NCBI RefSeq assembly: GCF_001299635.1
Contig: NZ_JRHN01000028.1
Location: 1 to 64,000 of the forward strand
DNA from: Clostridioides difficile
GTDB lineage: Bacteria; Bacillota; Clostridia; Peptostreptococcales; Peptostreptococcaceae
DNA length: 64,000 nucleotides
Direction of reading: 5' to 3'
Shown here: piece after piece, positions 54,823 through 64,000 of the stretch
Layout of the letters: every line of letters begins with the position of its first letter
Numbering within the stretch: position 1 is the first letter of the stretch
The notes under the pieces: generated by a model
Told to the model about the DNA's origin: nothing
Seen by the model: the letters and a program-made list of their open reading frames with translations, nothing else
Databases searched by the model: none
Position numbers and translations under genes: made by a program

Positions 54823-55899
54823 ATGAGTAAGAAATTATTTATTCCTGGTCCTATTGATGTTAAAGAAGAAGTCTTGCAAAAGATGGCTACACCAATGATA
54901 GGACATAGAGGAAAAGATGCATCTGTACTCCAAAAGAGTATAAGTGAAAAAATGCAAAAACTATTCTATACAAACAACACGATACTTTTATCCACGTCAT
55001 CCGGAACTGGTTTAATGGAAGGCTCCATTCGTTCCTGTACATCCAAAAAGGCAGCAGTATTTTCCTGTGGATCCTTTGGTGATAGATGGTACAAAATGGC
55101 AGTGGCTAATAATGTCCCAGCGGATATATTTAAAGTTGAATTAGGAGAGGCAACAACACCAGAAATGGTTGATAAGGTGCTTTCTACTGGAGAATACGAT
55201 TTAATAACTGTAACTCACAATGAAACTTCAACTGGAATAAGAAACCCAATAGAAGAAATTGGAGAAGTTGTTAAAAAGTATAAAGATGTGGTCTACTGTG
55301 TAGACACTGTAAGTTCAGCCGGTGGAATAAAAGTCGAGGTTGATAAGATTGGAATAGATATTTGTATAACATCAGTACAAAAAGCACTGGGATTACCACC
55401 AGGAATGTCTATTTGCACATTTTCTCAAAAAGCAATCGATAGAGCTAAGCAAGTACCTTTTAGAGGAGTATATCTTGATTTGTTAGCAATGTATGAATAC
55501 TTAATCAAGAAAAACTACCAATACCCTTCAACACCATCTCTTTCTCACATGTTCGCTTTAGATTTCCAATTAGATAATATATTAGATGAAGGCTTAGATA
55601 ACAGGTTTAACAGACATGAAGACATGGCAAACTTAGTTAGAAACTGGGCTAAAAAACACTTCCAAATTTTTACCAATGAAAATCACTTATCCAATACACT
55701 TACTGTTATAGAAAATACTCAAGGTATTAGTGTATCAAATTTAAATTCAAAATTACAAGAACGAGGATTCCAGATAGCAAATGGCTATGGCGATTTAAAA
55801 GAAAAAACTTTTAGAATTTCACATATGGGTGACTATACTGTCGAAGATGTACAAGAATTACTAGATAATATTGATGATATATTAGGTTTTAATAAATAA
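54823..55899 (+). CDS. Class V aminotransferase, probable phosphoserine/serine aminotransferase
   Basis: 358 residues, fold-I PLP enzyme of the alanine-glyoxylate/serine-pyruvate group, PLP lysine at 187 in SVQKALGLPPG and CVDTVSSAGGIKVE before it. With serA next door, it probably performs the SerC step, 3-phosphohydroxypyruvate to phosphoserine, although it belongs to a different subfamily from E. coli SerC. Bases about 54985-55085 use TCC, CGT and CCC codons that are rare in the rest of the window. Ribosome site AAAGGGGGG. Confidence 0.88.
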   Translation: MSKKLFIPGPIDVKEEVLQKMATPMIGHRGKDASVLQKSISEKMQKLFYTNNTILLSTSSGTGLMEGSIRSCTSKKAAVFSCGSFGDRWYKMAVANNVPADIFKVELGEATTPEMVDKVLSTGEYDLITVTHNETSTGIRNPIEEIGEVVKKYKDVVYCVDTVSSAGGIKVEVDKIGIDICITSVQKALGLPPGMSICTFSQKAIDRAKQVPFRGVYLDLLAMYEYLIKKNYQYPSTPSLSHMFALDFQLDNILDEGLDNRFNRHEDMANLVRNWAKKHFQIFTNENHLSNTLTVIENTQGISVSNLNSKLQERGFQIANGYGDLKEKTFRISHMGDYTVEDVQELLDNIDDILGFNK

Positions 55900-56137
55900 T
55901 ATTATAAAATTATGTATTTTTAATAGAAATTTATAATATATAGTAGAATATATTTTATAAAAATTACATATTAAATTTTTAACAAAGAATAGGGAAATTT
56001 GATATGACTTTAATAAAAAAATATTTTGAAAATTATATAAACAGAAAGTTAAACTAAATAAAGTGTTTTATGGATAAAAATACTTTAAAAAATAAAAATT
56101 GGGAAAATTAAGTGAATAAAAATTGGAGGAGTTTGTT

Positions 56138-57079
56138 ATGTATAATATATTAATTACTGATGGAATAGAGAAAGAAGCAGCGAGAAAATTGAGAGAGTTA
56201 AATTTTAATGTGATAGAGCAGTTTTATGAAAAAGATGTTTTAGGAGATAAACTTAAAGATGTTGATGTACTTGTAGTACGTTCAGCTACTAAAGTTACTA
56301 AGGATGTAATAGATAAAGCATTAGAGGGCAAAAAATTGAAGTTAATAGTAAGAGGTGGAGTAGGATTAGATAACATAGATGTTAAATATGCAGAAGCTAA
56401 TGGCATAAAAGTTATGAATACTCCAAATGCAAGTAGTATATCTGTTGCAGAGCTTACAATAGGTCAATTATTTGTACTTGCAAGATTCATAAATACTGCA
56501 AATGTAACTATGAGAGATGGAAAATGGGAGAAGAAAAAATATAAAGGTACAGAAATTAATGGAAAGACACTTGGACTTATCGGTTTTGGAAGAATTGCAA
56601 AAGAAGTTGCAAAGAGAGCCGAACTATTAGGTATGGATGTCATATATACTGACATAATGGGTGAAGCACAAGGCTTTAACAAATATAGATTCTGTGATAT
56701 GGAAGAAGTTTTAGAAAAGGCAGATTTCTTATCTTTACACATACCATTTGATAAGAATAAGGGGGCAGTAATAACTGAAAAAGAAATAAACAAGATGAAA
56801 GATGGTGCTTATTTAATAAACTGTGCAAGAGGCGGTTTAGTTGATGAGAAAGATTTACTAAAAGCATTAGATGAAGGTAAATTATCAGCAGCTGCTATAG
56901 ATGTTTATGAACAAGAACCTACATTAAATCTAGACTTAGTAAATCATCCAAGAGTTTCTCCTACACCTCATATTGGGGCATCTACAGTAGAAGCTCAAGA
57001 AAGAATAGGAGAAGAAATAGTAAATGTGATTCAAGATTTCTTTCTTGACTTTAATAATCTAATAGAGGTAGCATTATAA
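56138..57079 (+). CDS. serA: D-3-phosphoglycerate dehydrogenase (short form)
   Basis: Oxidises 3-phosphoglycerate to 3-phosphohydroxypyruvate with NAD. 313 residues, the D-isomer 2-hydroxyacid dehydrogenase core with VRGGVGLDNID, the NAD-binding GLIGFGRIAKEVAKRAE, and catalytic INCARGG and PHIGAST. It lacks the C-terminal ACT domain, so direct serine feedback by that route is unlikely. Start 56138 lies 8 bases after GGAGG. The next gene starts 30 bases later. Confidence 0.95.
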   Translation: MYNILITDGIEKEAARKLRELNFNVIEQFYEKDVLGDKLKDVDVLVVRSATKVTKDVIDKALEGKKLKLIVRGGVGLDNIDVKYAEANGIKVMNTPNASSISVAELTIGQLFVLARFINTANVTMRDGKWEKKKYKGTEINGKTLGLIGFGRIAKEVAKRAELLGMDVIYTDIMGEAQGFNKYRFCDMEEVLEKADFLSLHIPFDKNKGAVITEKEINKMKDGAYLINCARGGLVDEKDLLKALDEGKLSAAAIDVYEQEPTLNLDLVNHPRVSPTPHIGASTVEAQERIGEEIVNVIQDFFLDFNNLIEVAL

Positions 57080-57109
57080 AATATTTATATAATTAGGGGG
57101 AAATGAGTA

Positions 57110-58360
57110 ATGGCAACTATTAAACCATTTAAGGCGATTAGACCAAATAAATATATAGTAGATAAAGTAGCAGCACTTCCTTACGATGTTATGAACAGTA
57201 AAGAAGCTAGAAAAATTGCAGAAGGGAATCCATATTCATTTTTGCATATAGATAAATCAGAAATTGATTTAGATGAAGATATAGATTTATATGATGAAAA
57301 AGTTTATTTAAAAGCGCGAGAAAATTTAGATGAATTTCGACAACAAGAAATTCTAGTAAAAGATGATAAAGAGTGTATATATATATATAAACAAATCATG
57401 GATGGTAGAGCTCAAGTTGGTATAGTAGCATGCATATCAGTTGATGAAAGCTTAAATGGAACAATAAAAAAACATGAATACACTCGACCAGAAAAGGAAA
57501 TTGATAGAACTAAGCATATAAAATACTGTGATGCTAATACGGGAACTATACTTGTAACTTATAAACATCAAAGATTGATAGATGATATAATCAATGATTT
57601 TATGGATAATAATGACCCTTTATACGATTTTGTAACAGATGACAAGATAGAGCATACAGTATGGAAGATTGAGAATGATGATATAATATGTAATTTAGTA
57701 GATGAATTTGGGAAATTAGATTATCTATATATTGCAGATGGTCATCATAGGACAGCTTCAGCAGAAAATGTAGCAAAAGAAATGAGAGCTAAAAATCCAA
57801 ACTATACTGGAAAAGAAGAATTTAATTATTTTATAGCTATGATTGCACCAGATGAGAACCTAATGGTTTTGGATTATAATAGAGTTATCAAAGACTTAAA
57901 TGGTTTAAGTGAGGAAGAATTTATAAATAAAATAAAAGAAAATTTTGAGCTAGAAGAAATAGAAGGAAAAGAAAAATATAAACCTGACAAAAAAGGAACT
58001 TTCGGGATGTATCTAGGCAATAAATGGTACAAAATGGAGGCTAATAAGAATTTATTAGAAATAGAAGACCCTGTTGATTCATTAGATATTTCTATATTAC
58101 AAGACTATGTTATTGATGCTATTTTAGGAATCGAGAATCCTAGAGTAGATAAAAGAATTGACTTTATTGGTGGTATAAGAGGTCTTGAAGAATTAGAAAA
58201 AAGAGTTAATGAAGATATGAAGATAGCTTTTGCAATGTATCCAACTAGTATTGAGGATTTGATAAGAGTAGCAGATGCAGGCAAGATAATGCCAGCAAAA
58301 TCAACATGGTTTGAACCTAAAGTAAGATGTGGGCTATTTCTACATGAAATAAATGAATAA
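57110..58360 (+). CDS. DUF1015 family protein
   Basis: 416 residues, a full-length member of a family usually found beside serA in Firmicutes. Recognisable are FKAIRPNKYIVDKVAALPYDVM at the N-terminus and LYIADGHHRTASAENVA near residue 205, whose HH pair is typical. In other bacteria a related protein has been reported as a serine kinase (SerK/SbnI relatives contain similar ParB-like domains); I cannot tell whether that applies here. Ribosome site AGGGGGAAATG. Confidence 0.88.
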   Translation: MATIKPFKAIRPNKYIVDKVAALPYDVMNSKEARKIAEGNPYSFLHIDKSEIDLDEDIDLYDEKVYLKARENLDEFRQQEILVKDDKECIYIYKQIMDGRAQVGIVACISVDESLNGTIKKHEYTRPEKEIDRTKHIKYCDANTGTILVTYKHQRLIDDIINDFMDNNDPLYDFVTDDKIEHTVWKIENDDIICNLVDEFGKLDYLYIADGHHRTASAENVAKEMRAKNPNYTGKEEFNYFIAMIAPDENLMVLDYNRVIKDLNGLSEEEFINKIKENFELEEIEGKEKYKPDKKGTFGMYLGNKWYKMEANKNLLEIEDPVDSLDISILQDYVIDAILGIENPRVDKRIDFIGGIRGLEELEKRVNEDMKIAFAMYPTSIEDLIRVADAGKIMPAKSTWFEPKVRCGLFLHEINE

Positions 58361-58362
58361 TT

Positions 58363-58409
58363 AAACAAGGGCTAAAAAGTGAGATTTACACTTTTTAGCC
58401 CTTGTTTTT
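58363..58409 (+). terminator. Terminator of the serA-DUF1015 operon
   Basis: A perfect 19-bp stem (58363-58381 / 58389-58407) with GGGCT core, followed by TTTTTG. Confidence 0.95.
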
Positions 58410-58992
58410 GTTCAAAGTTATATATGATATATAAACACTAGAAGATAATATTTTTAATAATAGTTACCTTTTTTTAGAAAATGGATAATTTTAATATATA
58501 GATAGTAGTATTCTATGTTATAATTTAGAATGAAAATTTATGTTTTATAATAATAAATTATATTTTCATTCTAAATTATAAAAATGAAAAAATAAAAGGA
58601 CATTATAATGTTATGCTAGAATTATTATCCGATAATACATATTATTTTTTTTGTATGAAATTAAGGGGATAGTAATTAATTAGAAAAGGAATGAATAATA
58701 ATGAATATATTACATTATCAGTTTTGATAAATTAAAAATAGAGTTAGAGTTCTTAATATTTATTAAGAGTAAAGTATGAACCAAGGTTTTATAAATAAAT
58801 CTGAAAGTATGTTGTTTAATTCTAATATAGGAAGAAATAAAATATTTATTAAAAAATCTTAAAAATAGGAATGAATGCAAATGTTTGCAAAATGAATAAA
58901 GAATACTCGGTTTTAGTTAAATATTTTTTCTATTTTAAGATAATTTCCTACTGAAGAATTAAATAACGTAATTATATAATGAGGATGTGAGT
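58410..58992. other. 580-base intergenic region with a 20-bp inverted repeat
   Basis: A perfect 20-bp inverted repeat (58518-58537 and 58562-58581, core TTTAGAATGAAAA) with a 24-base A/T loop. The rest is featureless; no c-di-GMP riboswitch motif was seen before the GGDEF gene. Confidence 0.5.
58518..58581. repeat. Perfect 20-bp inverted repeat
   Basis: Arms 58518-58537 and 58562-58581 are exact reverse complements. It is not followed by a clear T-run on either strand, so it may be an operator or a small palindromic element rather than a terminator. Confidence 0.7.
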
Positions 58993-61900
58993 ATGATTAA
59001 CAGACTAAAGCCAAGAATATTAGGTATTAGTATCTTGTTTATTATTATAATTATTTTAACGGGTGGTGCTATTTTTAAGTTCAAGTTTAAATTAGATAAT
59101 AAGTTAAAGGAAACCACACATACATATTTGTCCGAGTTTACAGAACATAATATAATTAATCTCAAGACAAAACTTAGTGGTCAATTTGACATGCTTGAAT
59201 CTATTGCTAATTTTATTGGAAATTTGAACAATATAAATGATGAAATGGTAATTGATTTAATGGATTCTAGTGTAAATCGAAGTTCTTTAACTAGTATGAC
59301 TGTTTCTAGATTGGATGGAAAAAGTTATTCTAATGATGGAATCATCAGTAATATTCAAGATAGAGATTACTTTAAAAAAGCTAAGAATGGGGAAAGGAAT
59401 ATATCAGAGCCTTTAAAATCTAGTATCGATAAAAAAGAAATAATAGTTTTATCAGCACCCATTTATAAAAGTGGGAAAATAGTGGGTGTTTTAAGTGGAA
59501 TTTATGATTCAACAAAGTTAAATGAATTATTAGGATTATCAGCATTTGATGAAAAGGCAGATGTTTTTGTTGCAAAAAAAAATGGAGATATAATTGCTCA
59601 AAGTACAAATAGTAAAATGATATCCTGTATATTTAAACTTTTCAACAAAGATAATTGTAATGAAGTAGATTGTATAAAAACCATAAAAGAAAATATGAAA
59701 AATGATAAATCGGGATATTCTAATTATAATTTAGATAATGAGAAATTTATGCTAAATTATCGACCACTTGGGATTAATGATTGGTATGTTTTTTCTGTTG
59801 TACCAAATGAAATAGTGTCTATTCAGTCAGAAAATATATCTTATGATGTATATATATTCGCATTGGAAATACTACTAGTTATATTGATTTTCATAGTATA
59901 CATAGCCTACATTATAAATAATAATACTAGGGTCATTATAAACGAAAAAGAAAAGTTTAAAGCACTTACAGATAATATACTAGGAGGTGTTAAAAACTGT
60001 CTGAAAGATGAAGATATGACTATGTCATATGTAAGTCAAGGGTTTCTAGAACTTACAGGTTACTCTGATGAAGATTTAAATAGAATATTTAAAAATAAAT
60101 TTAAAGATATGATTTACAAAGAAGATATAGACAAGTTTAATCGTACTATCCTAAATCAGTTAGAAAAACAAGATAAAATTGAAGTTGAATATAGAATTGT
60201 AAAAAAAGATGGAAGTATAATTTGGATTTTAGAGAGAAGTAAATCTATAAAGGATAACAAAGGAAATGAGTGTATTCAGGGAGTTTTAACTGATATAACA
60301 GAACTTAAAAAGACACAAGAAGAGCTAAATTCAAAACGATTTGAAATAGAAGCTATTAATAATAATATTGTTGGTGGTATAGTTATAACTGAGATAAATG
60401 ATGATTTTGACAGTATATATTTAAATGAAGGATATTTAAATATGATTGGATATACACGTAAACAACTGAAAGACGAACTAAATAATAAGTTAATAAAACT
60501 GATTTTTAAAGATGATAGAAGAGGACTTATTGATAGTATTAATGAACAACTCAAAATAAGTGATACATTTGCGAGTGAACAAAGAATAGAGAAAAGGGAT
60601 GGAACTATTATATGGATTTTATTAAAAGGTAGAAAAATAGTTTATGAAGATGGGAAATCTGTATTGTGTAGTGTTATTGTAGATATTACTTCTGCTAAAC
60701 TATTAGAACAACAGCTTAAAAAAAGTGAAGAACGTCATGAGATTATTATAAAACAGACTCAAAATATCATAGTAGAATGGGATATAGAAAAAGACAAAAT
60801 GAACATTTCTCCAAACTGGTATAATAAGTTTGGCTATGACCCTATAACTGAAAATGCAACAAAAAATCTAATTAAATCAGTAGATATATATCAGGATGAT
60901 ATGGATAAATTTATTTCATTAATTAAACTTACTTCAGAAGGTAGTGAATATGAAGAGTGTGAAATTAGACTTAGAATTAGGGATACTACTTATGCCTGGT
61001 TTAGCATAAAGGCAACAACACTTTTTGATGATAATGGAATGCCTTATAAGGTTGTAGGGAGTTTGACTGATATTGATGAGGTAAAGCGAGAAGCTGAAAA
61101 ATTGAAAGAAAGGGCAGAAAAAGACCCTTTGACAGACTTATATAATAAAAAAGCATCTCAATCGCTTATAGAAGAGTACATAACATTAGATAAAAAAAGA
61201 AAAGGTGCTTTAATGATTATTGATATTGATGATTTTAAAGGAATAAATGACAATTTAGGGCATTTATATGGGGATGCTGTGTTAAGTGAAATTGCAAGTG
61301 ATTTAATTAATTTATTTAGGGCATCTGATATAGTAGGAAGAATTGGTGGAGACGAGTTTATTGTTTTTATGAAAGACGTTTCTGAAATAAGAGATATTAT
61401 AAATAAAGCTGAAGAATTGGTTAAAGCCTTTGAAAGGTCTTTTGTAGGGGCAGGAAACAATTATAAGATATCCTTAAGTGTAGGGATTGCTAGATTTCCA
61501 CAAGATGGTCTGGATTATATGCAGTTATTTAGACGTGCAGACATAGCTCTTTATTCAGCTAAAGGAAAAGGTAAAAATTGTTATACATTATATGATAAAA
61601 GAATTGATAGAGCACAATATATAACTAATACAAGAAATACGTATGAAAATGTCAATATAGATAGGACTTTTAAAGAACATATAACAAACTATATATTTGA
61701 TATACTATATGAATCAAACGATATAGAAATGGCAGTAAACTTAATTCTAGATATTGTAGGTAGGCATTTTAATGTAAGTCGTGTCTATATATTTGAAAAC
61801 TCAGATGATAATTTAGCTTGTAAGAATACATTTGAATGGTGCAATGAGGGGATAAGTTCAGAAATTGATAATCTTAAAAATATTTATTATGATGATTTAG

Positions 61901-62535
61901 GCAATTATCTTTTAAACTTTAATGCAGATGGATTATTTTATTGTAATGATATTGATAGTTTGGGTAGTGATGAGAAAAAAATACTTAAGCCACAAGATAT
62001 ACGTTCAATATTACAATGCAAAATTTTGGAGGGTGATGAATTTAGAGGTTTTGTAGGTTTTGATGAATGTTCATATAATCGTATGTGGACTAGTGATGAA
62101 GTAAATACACTAACCTTTATATCTAAAACACTTAGTATGTTTTTATTAAAAATGCGTATACAAAACAAGCTAGAAGAGTCTTTAAAGATTCAAAAGTCTG
62201 TAATGGACAATATGGATATATGGGCGTATGTTGTTGATAGAAATACTTATGAATTGTTATTTATAAATAAAAAAATGCTTGAGTCAGCACCAAATACTCA
62301 TATAGGGGATTTATGTTATAAGGCAATCTTAAACAATCAAAACAAACCTTGTAAAAAATGTCCTATGAGGCATTTAAAAGATAGCAGTGATACTTGTAAA
62401 TCATTTATGCGTAATAAAAAATTTGATATAAATGCAAATATAACTACAACTACTCTGAAATGGTTTGATGGCAAAGATGCATGCTTAATATTTGGGAATG
62501 AAGTAAGTAGTTTTGAGCCTGAAGAAAATGTTTAA
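58993..62535 (+). CDS. Membrane diguanylate cyclase with dCache, three PAS, GGDEF and GAF-like domains
   Basis: 1180 residues: membrane helix (about 10-28), extracytoplasmic dCache sensor (about 35-280), second helix (about 290-315), three PAS/PAC units (about 330-440, 455-575, 595-710), GGDEF domain (about 720-875), GAF-like domain (about 905-1065) and a Cys-rich C-terminus with CYKAILNNQNKPCKKCPMRH. The active site is intact, GGDEF at 785-789, with an inhibitory I-site RASD at 776-779 at the correct spacing. So it should make c-di-GMP and feed back on it. Start 58993 follows GAGGATG. Confidence 0.93.
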   Translation: MINRLKPRILGISILFIIIIILTGGAIFKFKFKLDNKLKETTHTYLSEFTEHNIINLKTKLSGQFDMLESIANFIGNLNNINDEMVIDLMDSSVNRSSLTSMTVSRLDGKSYSNDGIISNIQDRDYFKKAKNGERNISEPLKSSIDKKEIIVLSAPIYKSGKIVGVLSGIYDSTKLNELLGLSAFDEKADVFVAKKNGDIIAQSTNSKMISCIFKLFNKDNCNEVDCIKTIKENMKNDKSGYSNYNLDNEKFMLNYRPLGINDWYVFSVVPNEIVSIQSENISYDVYIFALEILLVILIFIVYIAYIINNNTRVIINEKEKFKALTDNILGGVKNCLKDEDMTMSYVSQGFLELTGYSDEDLNRIFKNKFKDMIYKEDIDKFNRTILNQLEKQDKIEVEYRIVKKDGSIIWILERSKSIKDNKGNECIQGVLTDITELKKTQEELNSKRFEIEAINNNIVGGIVITEINDDFDSIYLNEGYLNMIGYTRKQLKDELNNKLIKLIFKDDRRGLIDSINEQLKISDTFASEQRIEKRDGTIIWILLKGRKIVYEDGKSVLCSVIVDITSAKLLEQQLKKSEERHEIIIKQTQNIIVEWDIEKDKMNISPNWYNKFGYDPITENATKNLIKSVDIYQDDMDKFISLIKLTSEGSEYEECEIRLRIRDTTYAWFSIKATTLFDDNGMPYKVVGSLTDIDEVKREAEKLKERAEKDPLTDLYNKKASQSLIEEYITLDKKRKGALMIIDIDDFKGINDNLGHLYGDAVLSEIASDLINLFRASDIVGRIGGDEFIVFMKDVSEIRDIINKAEELVKAFERSFVGAGNNYKISLSVGIARFPQDGLDYMQLFRRADIALYSAKGKGKNCYTLYDKRIDRAQYITNTRNTYENVNIDRTFKEHITNYIFDILYESNDIEMAVNLILDIVGRHFNVSRVYIFENSDDNLACKNTFEWCNEGISSEIDNLKNIYYDDLGNYLLNFNADGLFYCNDIDSLGSDEKKILKPQDIRSILQCKILEGDEFRGFVGFDECSYNRMWTSDEVNTLTFISKTLSMFLLKMRIQNKLEESLKIQKSVMDNMDIWAYVVDRNTYELLFINKKMLESAPNTHIGDLCYKAILNNQNKPCKKCPMRHLKDSSDTCKSFMRNKKFDINANITTTTLKWFDGKDACLIFGNEVSSFEPEENV

Positions 62536-62553
62536 AATATAGTATTATGAATT

Positions 62554-62633
62554 TACTTAAAATCACAATTTAAATTTATTAGACTTAAAATGTCTATATA
62601 AATTATTTAAGTTGTGGTTTTAAGTATTTTTTG
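62554..62633 (+). terminator. Terminator after the diguanylate cyclase gene
   Basis: A 15-bp outer stem TACTTAAAATCACAA / TTGTGGTTTTAAGTA (one G-U), an inner AGACTTAAAATGTCT hairpin, and TTTTTTG. Confidence 0.85.
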
Positions 62634-62718
62634 TGATATAATTAAGCGTTAAGAACAAAATAAAAAGATACTTTTGTATGAAAAATATTTGTTAAATATA
62701 TATTGAGCAGGTGATAAT

Positions 62719-64000
62719 ATGGAAAATAAGTTTTTACCAATAAGTAAACAAGACATGATAGATAGAGGATGGGAAGAATTAGATTTTGTTCTAGTTACAG
62801 GAGACGCATATGTAGACCATCATAGTTTTGGGACAGCAATAATATCTAGGGTTTTAGAGAATGCTGGATATAAGGTTGGAATAATAGCACAACCAGATTG
62901 GAAGACTACAGACGACTTTATGAGGTTAGGAAAGCCTAGACTTGGGTTCTTAGTTAATGCAGGAAATATGGATTCAATGGTTAACCATTATTCTGTTAGC
63001 AAAAAACACAGAGATAAAGATATGTATTCTCCAGGTGGAAAAATGGGTTATAGACCAGATAGAGCGACTATAGTTTATTGCAATAAAATAAGAGAAGCAT
63101 ATAGCGATGTTGCAATAATCATAGGAGGGATTGAGGCCAGTTTAAGAAGATTTGCACACTATGATTATTGGAGTGATAAGGTTAGAAAATCTATGTTAAT
63201 AGATAGTGGTGCTGATTTATTAGTTTATGGTATGAGTGAAAAGCAGATTGTAGAGGTGGCACATGCACTTAATGATGGATATGACCCAAAATATATTAGA
63301 CATATTGATGGGACATGTTATGTTGCAGACACTTTGGATGAAATATATGATAAATATATATTAATTCCATCATATAAAGAAATATGTGAAGACAAAATGA
63401 AATATGTAGAGGCTTTTAAAATTCAATATGATGAGCAAGACCCATTTAGAGGAAATGTAATTGTTCAACCTCAAGGAAGTAAGTATTTAGTACAAAATAA
63501 GCCAGAAAAGCCTCTTAGCAGAGAAGAATTAGATGAAGTATATGGTTTACCATATCAAAAAACATACCATCCTGTATATGAAAAATTTGGTGGTATACCA
63601 GCGATAGAAGAAGTTAAATTTAGTATAGTAAGCTCAAGAGGATGTTTTGGAAGTTGTTCATTTTGTGCAATAACATTTCATCAAGGGAGAGCAGTTCAAA
63701 GTAGAAGTGAAAAATCAATTATTGATGAAGCAATAGGAATAACAAATTTAGATGATTTTAAAGGATATATACATGATGTTGGGGGGCCAACAGCTAATTT
63801 TAGAAGGCCAGCATGTAATAAACAAATTACTAAAGGTGCTTGTAAAAATAGACAATGTCTATCACCATCACCATGTAAAAATTTAGATGCAGACCATAGT
63901 GAGTATCTACATTTACTTAGAGCAGTAAGAAAATTACCTAAAATAAAAAAAGTATTTGTGCGTTCCGGTATCAGATATGATTATGTAATGGCAGATAAAA
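62719..64000 (+). CDS. YgiQ-family radical SAM protein, N-terminal part (runs off window)
   Basis: 427 codons are visible. An N-terminal B12-binding-like region ([19 protein letters not shown]) is followed by a radical SAM core with the CxxxCxxC cluster [11 protein letters not shown]. Additional Cys residues ([19 protein letters not shown]) are typical of the family. YgiQ proteins (UPF0313) are of unknown function and full length is about 600-700 residues, so roughly a third is missing. Start ATG 62719 after GAGCAGGTG. Confidence 0.92.
   Translation, partial: MENKFLPISKQDMIDRGWEELDFVLVTGDAYVDHHSFGTAIISRVLENAGYKVGIIAQPDWKTTDDFMRLGKPRLGFLVNAGNMDSMVNHYSVSKKHRDKDMYSPGGKMGYRPDRATIVYCNKIREAYSDVAIIIGGIEASLRRFAHYDYWSDKVRKSMLIDSGADLLVYGMSEKQIVEVAHALNDGYDPKYIRHIDGTCYVADTLDEIYDKYILIPSYKEICEDKMKYVEAFKIQYDEQDPFRGNVIVQPQGSKYLVQNKPEKPLSREELDEVYGLPYQKTYHPVYEKFGGIPAIEEVKFSIVSSRGCFGSCSFCAITFHQGRAVQSRSEKSIIDEAIGITNLDDFKGYIHDVGGPTANFRRPACNKQITKGACKNRQCLSPSPCKNLDADHSEYLHLLRAVRKLPKIKKVFVRSGIRYDYVMADK

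Noticed and set aside
58410-58992. Possible c-di-GMP riboswitch upstream of the GGDEF gene
   Set aside because: Neither the GEMM-I tetraloop-receptor motifs nor class II conserved sequence could be found.
1-64000. CRISPR arrays, tRNA or rRNA genes, intact prophage
   Set aside because: No regularly spaced direct repeats, no cloverleaf ending in CCA, and no phage structural or integrase genes were seen.

Overview
The window is AT-rich, low-GC Firmicute chromosome. Gene content and order point to Clostridioides difficile or a very close relative: a glycogen operon, a spermidine operon, twin [FeFe] hydrogenases, a fused opuC betaine transporter, leuACDB, and serine biosynthesis genes followed by a large diguanylate cyclase. 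This assignment comes from recognition of families and synteny, not from a database search. No tRNA, rRNA or CRISPR array was seen.

Layout. 1-593: the 5' end of an ABC permease on the minus strand behind a leader peptide and a set of competing hairpins that reads like an amino-acid attenuator. 860-4326: NAD(P)HX repair enzyme, then an NfeD/SPFH membrane pair. 4977-13126: glycogen operon glgC-glgD-glgA-glgP plus a GH13 glycosidase. 13285-18281: transcription regulators and MATE exporters: GntR; a BmrR-like MerR regulator with a MATE pump behind a 19-bp-spacer promoter; and a divergent MarR-MATE pair with two operators. 18747-22868: arginine to agmatine to putrescine/spermidine operon (speA, speH-type SAM decarboxylase, speE, speB), then a cold-shock gene. 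23326-26582: two paralogous group-B-like [FeFe] hydrogenases. 26603-30155: a c-di-GMP phosphodiesterase-like gene lying between two inverted, decayed IS1182-like ends. 30271-35383: ComEC-like metallo-beta-lactamase protein, Cys-rich miniprotein, DUF6483 and DUF1846 proteins, DNA polymerase IV. 35495-40766: OpuC transporter, cation diffusion facilitator, aldo/keto reductase with a ferredoxin domain. 40966-44257: membrane protein, UbiA prenyltransferase, HAD phosphatase and a small exporter, possibly making and using a polyprenyl-phosphate sugar. 44434-48581: a third MATE, an S1-domain protein, a PHP hydrolase and a membrane protein. 48672-53816: promoter, leucine T-box and leuACDB. 53965-58409: thioesterase, class V aminotransferase, serA and DUF1015. 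58993-62633: a 1180-residue PAS/GGDEF sensor. 62719-64000: the 5' part of a YgiQ-type radical SAM protein.

Most genes lie in clean operons closed by strong hairpin terminators. Points for a second look: the leader-peptide attenuator at 1-593, a probable AUA start in the MerR gene, the phosphodiesterase between inverted IS ends, the UbiA/HAD/membrane-protein cluster, and a candidate Rex operator at only one of the two hydrogenase paralogues.
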